Shown here one piece after another: positions 1 through 6,460 of a DNA stretch of 7,671 nucleotides. The stretch is from CALCMJ01 sp964475415 (GTDB taxonomy: Bacteria; Bacteroidota; Bacteroidia; Chitinophagales; Saprospiraceae), in contig CAYYWZ010000109.1 in assembly GCA_964475415.1 (NCBI GenBank), forward strand, positions 1-7,671, written 5' to 3'. Below the pieces are notes generated by a model that saw only the letters and a list, made by a program, of their open reading frames with translations, was not told the DNA's origin and made no database searches. A program made the position numbers and the translations under genes. Every line of letters starts with the position of its first letter. Position 1 is the stretch's first letter.

Positions 1-18
1 AAATTCAAAAATATCGTC

Positions 19-1014
19 ATGAAATTTCTTAATAAATACATTGTCCAATCAATGTCATTAATAATCCTTTTTATGCTAATCTTAAATGGTTGTACCAATG
101 AAGACAAATTCATAAATGAGAAACTAAATGATGAAAATTCAAAACTCAATAAAAGTTTACAATTTCCAATTCGAGCGGAGTATAATCCAATCCCTCTTAG
201 CAAGAACTGCAATAAAAACGAAACGATAAAATTTAGAGTTCCGAAACCAAATTTATTCAAACAATTAGGACAAACTTATACCGATAGTATTAAGCATAAT
301 ATAATTGTATATATAAATAATATTAAAGCTGAAGAGTTTATAATAAACAACAATTTTTATGAAATTAAAAAAGGAAAAAAGCAACATAAAAACTATAAAT
401 GGATTGAAATTCCTAAATCAATATTCGTGGAAATGAAAATTGACAGCGGAATTGTAAAACTAGAAATGATTTCAAATAATGAATTAATTGACAGTTATAA
501 ATGTAGATTTCTGTTTTTAGACGATGAAGAAATAATTGAAGTATTTAAAACTTCAGATTATAGCTTTTCAAGTGAATTCGAACTTTATAACAACTATAAT
601 TTCAAATTTAGTGAGACAGGTGAATATATAGACAATTTTAAAAGTAAATTCAAAGTTCAAAAACTAAAAGATCAATACAGTGTAACAAGTGAACTTGAAG
701 GAAATACAATTTTTAAACTTGAAAATTATAACACTGATTCTGAAAAGAGAATATTTCATACAAAAGTACCGAACATACAAAAAATAATTTCATACATTCC
801 ATTAGGCTTTGAACTCGTAGAGAAAGAATTAGAATTTCCTAGTGTTATTTATCAAGTTACAGAAAAGAACCTAGGAAAAAGAATTGGGTATAACATTTTA
901 AAGTATCCAGTGGGTGAGAAGCAAAGCATCATTTTTAGCAATTGTGTAATGGAAACTAAAAATAGTGAGATGTTTTATTATTCGCAAATTGAATCTTGGT
1001 CGTTTGAAAAATAG
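19..1014 (+). CDS. Secreted lipoprotein of unknown function
   Basis: The 331-residue product begins with a short basic stretch (Lys2, Lys6), a hydrophobic core at about residues 12-22, and a lipobox-like L-N-G-C ending at Cys25. It should therefore be a signal-peptidase II substrate anchored by Cys25. Acidic residues follow the cysteine (T-N-E-D), loosely like the surface-export signal described for Bacteroidota lipoproteins, so exposure on the outer surface is possible but unproven. The rest is rich in Lys, Asn, Ile, Glu and Phe, with alternating hydrophobic residues that suggest beta structure, and has three further cysteines (64, 162, 309). I recognise no domain. The DNA is clearly more AT-rich than the other genes (8 G/C among the 60 bases from 301, against 21 of 60 in the receptor gene from 5701). 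That is compatible with recent acquisition. Only 18 bases lie upstream, so its promoter and any upstream partner are not visible. Confidence 0.82.
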   Translation: MKFLNKYIVQSMSLIILFMLILNGCTNEDKFINEKLNDENSKLNKSLQFPIRAEYNPIPLSKNCNKNETIKFRVPKPNLFKQLGQTYTDSIKHNIIVYINNIKAEEFIINNNFYEIKKGKKQHKNYKWIEIPKSIFVEMKIDSGIVKLEMISNNELIDSYKCRFLFLDDEEIIEVFKTSDYSFSSEFELYNNYNFKFSETGEYIDNFKSKFKVQKLKDQYSVTSELEGNTIFKLENYNTDSEKRIFHTKVPNIQKIISYIPLGFELVEKELEFPSVIYQVTEKNLGKRIGYNILKYPVGEKQSIIFSNCVMETKNSEMFYYSQIESWSFEK

Positions 1015-1023
1015 AATAAAAGT

Positions 1024-1087
1024 GCATAACATCGTGTGATCACAGCATACCCTTCGGGATACGCTGGATATACGTATTCCGTTACTC
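1024..1087. repeat. attC-like imperfect hairpin between convergent genes
   Basis: The core is CAGCATACCC (1043-1052), a TTC loop, and GGGATACGCTG (1056-1066). It pairs with one mismatch and one bulge; an alternative fold places a C(TTCG)G tetraloop at the tip. Outside it, TAAC (1027-1030) and GTTA (1081-1084) are complementary, and a perfect GTGATCAC palindrome lies at 1036-1043. The whole is about 64 bases, starts 9 bases after the lipoprotein stop, and overlaps the last codons of the convergent DASS gene. It could be a bidirectional terminator, although no T-run follows on either strand. The outline AAC...inner hairpin...GTT also resembles integron attC sites or the related cassette-end repeats of Bacteroidota. 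The canonical RYYYAAC and GTTRRRY ends are met only partly. Confidence 0.5.
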
Positions 1088-2533
1088 ATAATAAGGATAA
1101 ACACTTAAGTCTATACCTAAAATCATAGCCAGGAAAAAATAGACAAAGCCCCAAATCAAATTAATGGAAATGAGATTCATTACTATTCCTGTCTTTGTCA
1201 TGTCATTTATTTTAAGTAATCCTGATCCAAAGACAACGGCATTGGGAGGAGTAGCTACAGGTAGCATAAAAGCACATGAGGCAGCAATGGTAGCTGAGAT
1301 CAAAAGTAAATAAGGGTGAACATCTATAGTCATAGCAATAGGGGCGAGTATGGGTAGTAGCATAGCTGTGGTAGCCAGATTAGAAGTTATCTCCGTAAGG
1401 AAATTGACACTTACAATAAGTACTAATAGCAAAATGACAAGAGGTAGATTCTTTAGCAATTCAAACTGACTGCCGATCCACTCCGCAAGGCCAGAACTTG
1501 TAAATCCAGCAGCCAAGGCCATCCCACCTCCAAATAAAATTAGTACTCCCCAGGGCATTTTCACTGCTTCTTTCCAAGTTAAAATATTCCCTATCCTACT
1601 TTTAGTAGGAAGAATGCACAATAGTATACCAGCTGACATAGCTATGATCGTATCGTCCAACTGTGGAACAAAGTTTTGTAACCACTGTCGAAATATCAGC
1701 ATCAACGCCATCGTGGCAAACACTACAGATACGACCTTCTCTTCATGACCCATTGGTCCTAATTCAATTTTGAGGCGATTGATTTCCTTTATACCTCCAG
1801 GAAACTCTTGCATTCTAATTTTAAATGCAACTCTTGTTAGATACAACCAGGCTATAAATAAAAGAGTACAAGAAATCGGCAAACCTACAGATAGCCACTT
1901 GGCAAAACTGATCTCGACATTATATAGTTCTTTGATGACCCCTGCAAAAACCAAATTAGGTGGCGTTCCAAACAAAGTGGCAATTCCCCCTATTGAAGCA
2001 CTATATGCAATGGCGAGCATCAGCATTTTACCAAAAAGGGTGTTTTCATTTTCTTCTGTATCAGGATGGTCTTTTAGCTGCTTGACTATGGCTATACCTA
2101 TAGGTAGCATCATTACACTGGTAGCTGTATTAGAAATCCACATAGACATAAAAGCCGTCGCCAGCATAAAGCCTAAAGTTATCCTAGATATACTCACTCC
2201 TACAAATGAGATGATGTTTAAAGCTATGCGTTTATGCAGGTTCCATTTTTCTATTGCTATGGCAAGAAAGAAGCCTCCCATGTATAGGAAAATATACTTA
2301 TGCCCATAAGCTGAGGTAGTTTCTTGAAGACTCATAGCCTCTGCTAGTGGAAAGAGTATAATAGGTAGCAAAGCAGTTACAGCAATATCTGTGACCTCAA
2401 ATATCCACCAAACTGCAATAATAAATGTAGCGGCTAAGACCGCCACACCAGCCTGCGAAAGACCATCCGGCTTAAATAAGAATAGGATGATAAAATATCC
2501 CAATACACCAATAATTGCTGTAATCTTCTTCAT
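1082..2533 (-). CDS. DASS/SLC13-family sodium-coupled anion symporter
   Basis: This 483-residue integral membrane protein belongs to the divalent anion:sodium symporter family (SLC13, VcINDY-like), whose members import di- and tricarboxylates or sulfate with Na+. The two inverted repeats are both visible. The first has an SNT motif at 134-136 (in WISNTATSVMMLP) and GTPPN at 189-193. The second has the paired motif as SNL at 384-386 (in ITSNLATTAMLLP) and ATPPN at 427-431. The stretch from 419 to 433, ending PVATPPNAV, fits the classical sodium:sulfate symporter signature. Length is normal for the family, with about eleven membrane helices plus two re-entrant hairpins expected. The ATG is 3 bases after the AEC stop codon, with no Shine-Dalgarno sequence, so translational coupling is likely. 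The substrate cannot be read from the sequence; a dicarboxylate such as succinate or malate is the default guess, sulfate the alternative. Confidence 0.95.
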   Translation of the reverse strand: MKKITAIIGVLGYFIILFLFKPDGLSQAGVAVLAATFIIAVWWIFEVTDIAVTALLPIILFPLAEAMSLQETTSAYGHKYIFLYMGGFFLAIAIEKWNLHKRIALNIISFVGVSISRITLGFMLATAFMSMWISNTATSVMMLPIGIAIVKQLKDHPDTEENENTLFGKMLMLAIAYSASIGGIATLFGTPPNLVFAGVIKELYNVEISFAKWLSVGLPISCTLLFIAWLYLTRVAFKIRMQEFPGGIKEINRLKIELGPMGHEEKVVSVVFATMALMLIFRQWLQNFVPQLDDTIIAMSAGILLCILPTKSRIGNILTWKEAVKMPWGVLILFGGGMALAAGFTSSGLAEWIGSQFELLKNLPLVILLLVLIVSVNFLTEITSNLATTAMLLPILAPIAMTIDVHPYLLLISATIAASCAFMLPVATPPNAVVFGSGLLKINDMTKTGIVMNLISINLIWGFVYFFLAMILGIDLSVYPYYE

Positions 2534-2536
2534 CTG

Positions 2537-3442
2537 CTAATTAATGATAAAATATATGACAAATAAACTTAAAATTGAAAGAGGGATACCTATGGCAGGC
2601 ATGGCAATTGCCAGATTTGGTTTTATATTTTTATCTGCTGTCATAAATGCAATCGCATTCATAGATCCTATGGCAGACCCAAGAACGGCTATTTGGAATA
2701 TGAGATTACTAGGCTCATAAAACAAACGTCCGGTAAGATAGATTATAATCGGTGCAACCAACAACTTATAGGATTGGCCCACGATCAATTCTCTTTTCAA
2801 ATTTTTGAAGGACTTAAGTTCTACTTGCATTCCTATCGCCAGCAATGCAACTGCACTAAAAGGAGAGACTAATAAACTGATAATTTCTTTTGCTAAAATT
2901 GGTAATGTTACATTTATCAAGTTGAGAGCTAAAGCCAAAACAAAAATCAGAAAAGGAAAAAAAGTCAATATTCTTTTCATCACTTTTGTAAATGACAAAG
3001 CATTGTTACTATACTTAAATAATAGTCCCATACCTACAGTATTAAATACTAGTATGGTACCTCCCATACTAAGTAAAACTCCATAGGACAAACCCAAGTC
3101 ACCATACAAAGACTCAAAAATGGGAAAGCCTACAAATGAAGTACTACTTATCCCCCCTGTCAATATTAAAGCTTGAGTTGATTCCGTTTCAAATTTCATT
3201 TGTTTTCCAGCTATAGAAAAATAAATCCATCCAAAAAAGAAAACTAAAAAAGGACTAATAGACAACCACAATAGCCCGATAGATAATTCTAATTCTGGAA
3301 TATTTAAAAGTGTGATGAGCGGTATAAAAAAGTATATAATAACCTTGTTAAGTAATGCTGAATGCCTTTTATGGACAAGCCCAGACTCTTTTGAAAAGAA
3401 TCCTACCACAAGAAAAAGCAAAAGAATTATTACTCCACCCAT
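2537..3442 (-). CDS. AEC-family (auxin efflux carrier-like) permease
   Basis: The 301-residue product is almost wholly hydrophobic, with about ten predicted membrane segments, the normal size and topology of bacterial AEC transporters (PIN/bile-acid:Na+ symporter-like fold). Supporting landmarks are the LNKVIIYFFIPL segment at 31-42 (conserved Asn and Pro of helix 2), the family-typical TSFVGFPI at 101-108, the mid-protein basic break at 153-157, and the IGMQVELK stretch at 203-210 that opens the second half. Characterised bacterial relatives such as MdcF and MleP move malonate or malate, so an organic acid substrate is likely, but direction and substrate are unknown. The gene ends 3 bases before the DASS start and begins 79 bases downstream of the receptor stop, after a hairpin. 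It may have its own promoter in that gap, but I see no clear TAnnTTTG element there. Confidence 0.93.
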   Translation of the reverse strand: MGGVIILLLFLVVGFFSKESGLVHKRHSALLNKVIIYFFIPLITLLNIPELELSIGLLWLSISPFLVFFFGWIYFSIAGKQMKFETESTQALILTGGISSTSFVGFPIFESLYGDLGLSYGVLLSMGGTILVFNTVGMGLLFKYSNNALSFTKVMKRILTFFPFLIFVLALALNLINVTLPILAKEIISLLVSPFSAVALLAIGMQVELKSFKNLKRELIVGQSYKLLVAPIIIYLTGRLFYEPSNLIFQIAVLGSAIGSMNAIAFMTADKNIKPNLAIAMPAIGIPLSILSLFVIYFIIN

Positions 3443-3461
3443 TATCTAACTAAATGCAAGA

Positions 3462-3495
3462 AAGAGGTTCCTGTTTTAATAAAAAGGAACCTCTT
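3462..3495 (-). terminator. Hairpin terminator after the TonB-dependent receptor gene
   Basis: A perfect 10-bp inverted repeat, AAGAGGTTCC (3462-3471) with GGAACCTCTT (3486-3495), is separated by a 14-base loop. On the minus strand the loop contains TTTT and AAAA, which can extend the stem past one bulged C. It lies 26 bases after the receptor stop and 19 bases before the AEC start. The tract that follows on the minus strand (TTCTTGCATTT) is only moderately T-rich, so it may terminate incompletely and attenuate expression of the two permeases rather than isolate them. Confidence 0.75.
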
Positions 3496-3521
3496 CGAAT
3501 TAACAAATGAAAAAACTATAT

Positions 3522-6305
3522 CTAAAAACTAATAGTCCCAGTCATGTATAAGTATCTACCATTAAAGCCAAACTGGTTTGAGTTTCTAGAGTATGGTATC
3601 TGTCCAGAAGCATAAGAGCTTGCACTTCCCACAAAACCATTGCGACTGGTATTGTACTTATCTGGGTATACGTCTAGTAAATTATTAGCACCACCAGTTA
3701 ACGAAAAAGAATCACTAAACCTATATGTCAATGCTAAGTCCGTTACTACTTTAGCCGCAAATTCTTGAACACCTCTTGTTCCCTCTTCATTAAATATTGT
3801 ATTGTCATCCTCTGGAGATAAACCTCTACTAAAGGCTTGCACACTTCCATATCTGGTAAATCTTAGTGTCGCTCCGATTCTATTGTGCTGGTAAATACCA
3901 CTTAGCAAAATTTTCTGTCTTGGCACAGCCACTTCGATCAACTCTATTGCTGTCTGTCCTAATAATTTGAAATCTTCTTGACCTGTAGATCCTGCTAGTA
4001 TCTCCGACGGGGTATCTTTTTGTCCAGTCACTTCTGTATTATTAAAGGTTGCTGCCAGACTTAAATTAAGACTGTGATTCTCAGCAAATGCTTTTTTGTA
4101 CGAAGCCACTATATCTATACCCTGTGTTTTGGTATCTGCATGATTGGTAAAAAATCTAATCTCTTTAGAGTCAGGAAATAGAGCAGCTACTGCCGGAAAA
4201 TTTCCTGTATTCAATCTTTCTGAAATAACGATACGGTCATTGATAGAGATCTGATAAGCATCAGCAGTTAGTAACAAAGCACCGTCCATCAGTTTTGCAG
4301 TAAGTCCAATATTTAGATTATTAGATATTTCCGCTTCTGGTTGTGATATACCTAGCTGTGCTAATCTGTCGTCTGCGGCTGGCACCTGTCTTGTTATAAC
4401 AATCTGTCCATTTTGAACTGTTGATGTATTATTGATAGTACCCAACTGAGCTACAGAAGGTGCTCTAAATCCTCTATTGTAAGAACCTCTAACTGAGAAG
4501 TTGTCGGTGAGTTTATACCTAGCAGCAAGTTTTCCAGAAATATTACCTCCAAAATCGCTATAGTTTTCAAACCTCAGTGCAGTAGCTACCAATAAGTCCT
4601 CCGTTATATCAGCTTCAACATCTGCATAAACTCCTATGTTGGATCTACTTACTTCCGTATCATCAGCTATACCTGGTCGAGCACTAGATCCTACATCTTT
4701 ACCTTCTGATGCTAGAGGACCAGCGGTAAATGACTGCTCACTTCCCTTCGTCTGCCAGTACTTTTCTGATCTATATTGTGTCCCAAAAGCAACATTGAGA
4801 CTTTCTATCCCCGATACATTTAAACTCTTGGAAATATCTGCATTGATCACATCTTGTGAAGTGTTGTAAGTTCCTACGTGAAAGAAAGTTTCTGTAGCTG
4901 AACCAAACGACGGGTTAGTAGTATTAAATATATCTAGGTATAGGTCATTGTGTCCTTTTGAATAACCCAAGTCCCAGTTCCATCCTTCAGCAGTTTTATT
5001 ATTGATACCTGCAGTGTAAGAGTAATCTGTACTGGTTCCTGGAGAGATAGGTACATAACCATCAGGATATACACTCAGTACCGCTCTAGAAAATCTTCCT
5101 GGATTTCTAAAAAAGCCATAAGCAGTAATAAACTTATCTGAGTACCCTCCGTTGGCATATATCGACATGCCACTATCATTTAGTGGGTAGCCCATATTCA
5201 CAAAAAACTGCTTAGTTTCATTTTCATTACTTCCATAGTTTCCTACTACAAAGTCCTCCTGAGGATAAACATTTCTATCTGCAGCTGGGTCTTCTGAAGT
5301 ATATGGATAGTCGTCAGTTGGAATGATATTCCCATCGACATCTCTAGGCTGATCTTCAGGTACCGAAGGGTAAATAGTTCCTGAGTAGTAATCCGATCTA
5401 TTGGTACCAGCAAATTTGAAATGCTCTAAGGTGAAATTGAAAAAACTATTTTCCTTACCTAAACTAAAGCCATAATTCAAAGCATTTTTAATGGTGAATC
5501 CATCTCTAAAAGATCTACCATCTGATGCATCATCACTAGGCGAACTAAAATGCTGTCCAAAGGTAGTCTGGAATGTACCTCCGTCATTTTGATCTTTAAG
5601 GGCGATATTGATAATACCTGCTATGGCATCAGAACCATATTGAGCAGCAGCACCGTCTCTAAGTACTTCCATTCTTTTTACTGCAGCCGTAGGTAAACTG
5701 TTTAGATCTGTAACAACATTTCCTAGACCAGGTGCTACGTTAAGATTTAGTGTAGAAAACTGGTGTCTTCTTTTACCATTGACTAGAACCAATGACTGAT
5801 CTGGCCCCATACCTCTCAGTGATGCTGGATCAGCATAATTAGTTGTACCATTAACTCCATACTTTGCTGAGTTAAATGATGGAGAAGAATATTGTACTTG
5901 CTGACCTAGGTCAGTCTGTCCAGTAGCAGCCAGCTCCTTGGCATTGACCACATCTACAGGTACCGCTCGTTCTACGTCAGTCCTAGGCTTCCCTCTTGAT
6001 CCAACCACTGTAACGGCATCTAACTCCGTACCTTCACTGAGGTATATACTAGATTGCAATTCTGAGACAACAATTTCCTTTGAGCTATAACCAACATAGC
6101 TGATTTCTATCATGTCTCCTATATTGCCTTCAAGGCTAAAGTTGCCATCTACATCTGTTACTGTTCCTATATCATTAGTTTTATTTAGTACTGTTGCTCC
6201 TATTAAGCTCTCTTGAGTTGACTGATCGTAGACAGTACCTTTTATCTGTGCTTGACACCATGTTGAAAACAGCATTAAGAATGTAAAAAGGATTAAGTTT
6301 TTCAT
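3522..6305 (-). CDS. TonB-dependent outer-membrane receptor
   Basis: The 927-residue protein imports a ligand across the outer membrane using TonB/ExbBD energy. A signal peptide covers residues 1-18 to 20 (hydrophobic core, ending near CQAQ). Residues 21-92 form the carboxypeptidase-regulatory-like beta-sandwich common in Bacteroidota receptors (IKGTVYD, GATVL, GTVTDVDGNFSL). DAVTVVGSR (96-104) is the likely TonB-box region. The plug spans about 110-238, with the typical SLRGMGPDQSLVLVNGKR and MEVLRDGAAAQYGSDAIAGIINI stretches. The barrel runs from about 240 to the terminal Phe of GTISF, the usual BAM insertion signal. An acidic insert at 316-351 contains DVDGN and is probably an extracellular loop. 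There is no FecA-like N-terminal signalling domain, and no susD-like gene lies beside it, so it is not a SusC partner here. Length is normal and I see no frameshift. The ligand is unknown; a siderophore or organic-acid complex is a guess from the downstream permeases. Confidence 0.97.
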   Translation of the reverse strand: MKNLILFTFLMLFSTWCQAQIKGTVYDQSTQESLIGATVLNKTNDIGTVTDVDGNFSLEGNIGDMIEISYVGYSSKEIVVSELQSSIYLSEGTELDAVTVVGSRGKPRTDVERAVPVDVVNAKELAATGQTDLGQQVQYSSPSFNSAKYGVNGTTNYADPASLRGMGPDQSLVLVNGKRRHQFSTLNLNVAPGLGNVVTDLNSLPTAAVKRMEVLRDGAAAQYGSDAIAGIINIALKDQNDGGTFQTTFGQHFSSPSDDASDGRSFRDGFTIKNALNYGFSLGKENSFFNFTLEHFKFAGTNRSDYYSGTIYPSVPEDQPRDVDGNIIPTDDYPYTSEDPAADRNVYPQEDFVVGNYGSNENETKQFFVNMGYPLNDSGMSIYANGGYSDKFITAYGFFRNPGRFSRAVLSVYPDGYVPISPGTSTDYSYTAGINNKTAEGWNWDLGYSKGHNDLYLDIFNTTNPSFGSATETFFHVGTYNTSQDVINADISKSLNVSGIESLNVAFGTQYRSEKYWQTKGSEQSFTAGPLASEGKDVGSSARPGIADDTEVSRSNIGVYADVEADITEDLLVATALRFENYSDFGGNISGKLAARYKLTDNFSVRGSYNRGFRAPSVAQLGTINNTSTVQNGQIVITRQVPAADDRLAQLGISQPEAEISNNLNIGLTAKLMDGALLLTADAYQISINDRIVISERLNTGNFPAVAALFPDSKEIRFFTNHADTKTQGIDIVASYKKAFAENHSLNLSLAATFNNTEVTGQKDTPSEILAGSTGQEDFKLLGQTAIELIEVAVPRQKILLSGIYQHNRIGATLRFTRYGSVQAFSRGLSPEDDNTIFNEEGTRGVQEFAAKVVTDLALTYRFSDSFSLTGGANNLLDVYPDKYNTSRNGFVGSASSYASGQIPYSRNSNQFGFNGRYLYMTGTISF

Positions 6306-6331
6306 CGTGTTTTATTTTTTAGTTAGTGCTG

Positions 6332-6339
6332 TAAACATA
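6332..6339 (-). promoter_or_regulatory. Putative -7 element of the receptor promoter
   Basis: Read on the minus strand, the bases are TATGTTTA, seven of eight positions of the Bacteroidota consensus TAnnTTTG. A T-rich stretch (TGATTTTTATAAG) lies roughly 19-25 bases upstream, where the -33 TTTG would be, but only as TTTT. A start site around 6325 would leave a leader of about 20 bases before the receptor ATG. The motif is short and the surroundings are AT-rich, so chance is a real alternative. Confidence 0.4.
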
Positions 6340-6348
6340 TAAATGTTT
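6333..6348. promoter_or_regulatory. Inverted repeat overlapping the receptor promoter (candidate operator)
   Basis: AAACAT (6333-6338), a 4-base spacer, and ATGTTT (6343-6348) form a perfect dyad of 16 bases. It overlaps the putative -7 element of the receptor promoter, where a bound dimer would block RNA polymerase. No known regulator motif is recognised. In DNA this AT-rich, a 6-bp dyad can arise by chance. Confidence 0.35.
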
Positions 6349-6385
6349 CTTATAAAAATCAGTATTTTGTTTTGTTATATTCATT

Positions 6386-6422
6386 TTTTACAGTATTTTA
6401 TTCTTTTTTACACAATTTTACA
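6386..6422 (+). repeat. Three TTTTACA direct repeats spaced by 20 and 10 bases
   Basis: TTTTACA occurs at 6386-6392, 6406-6412 and 6416-6422. The starts differ by 20 and 10 bases, so all three lie on about the same face of the helix, as expected for cooperative protein binding. A related GTTACA lies at 6442-6447, and the reverse complement TGTAAA lies at 6330-6335 beside the receptor promoter. The repeats sit midway between two divergent genes, the usual place for a shared regulator to bind. Confidence 0.4.
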
Positions 6423-6434
6423 CATCATTTTGTC

Positions 6435-6442
6435 TATTTTTG
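6435..6442 (+). promoter_or_regulatory. Putative -7 element for the divergent regulator-like gene
   Basis: TATTTTTG matches the Bacteroidota -7 consensus TAnnTTTG exactly. Transcription would start near 6447-6450, only 11-14 bases before the ATG at 6461. The -33 position falls in the TTTTTTAC run around 6404-6411, giving TTTA rather than TTTG. This placement argues against using the TTG codon at 6440 as the translation start. The AT-rich background makes the match only moderately informative. Confidence 0.42.
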
Positions 6443-6460
6443 TTACATTTAGACCAAATA

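Noticed and set aside
898..1104. Minus-strand open frame across the convergent gap at 1015-1081
   Set aside because: It overlaps the ends of two real convergent genes and the hairpin, and its product shows no recognisable features.
1770..2309. Open frame of 179 codons on the plus strand inside the DASS gene
   Set aside because: It is antisense to a well-supported transporter gene, its product has no recognisable domain or signal, and there is no promoter or spacing that would suggest expression.
2805..3086. Plus-strand open frame inside the AEC gene
   Set aside because: It lies antisense to a clear membrane transporter; the translation is low-complexity and reflects the codon structure of the opposite strand.
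4636..4869. Plus-strand open frame inside the receptor gene
   Set aside because: It is antisense to the barrel-coding part of the receptor, is short, and has no features of its own.
6440..6460. TTG start giving a seven-residue longer regulator protein
   Set aside because: TTG starts are rare, the codon overlaps an exact TAnnTTTG element, and the ATG at 6461 begins the coherent helical N-terminus.
6306..6460. Small RNA or riboswitch in the divergent region
   Set aside because: The region is AT-rich, with only short dyads and direct repeats and no conserved structured motif that I can recognise; promoters and operators explain it better.
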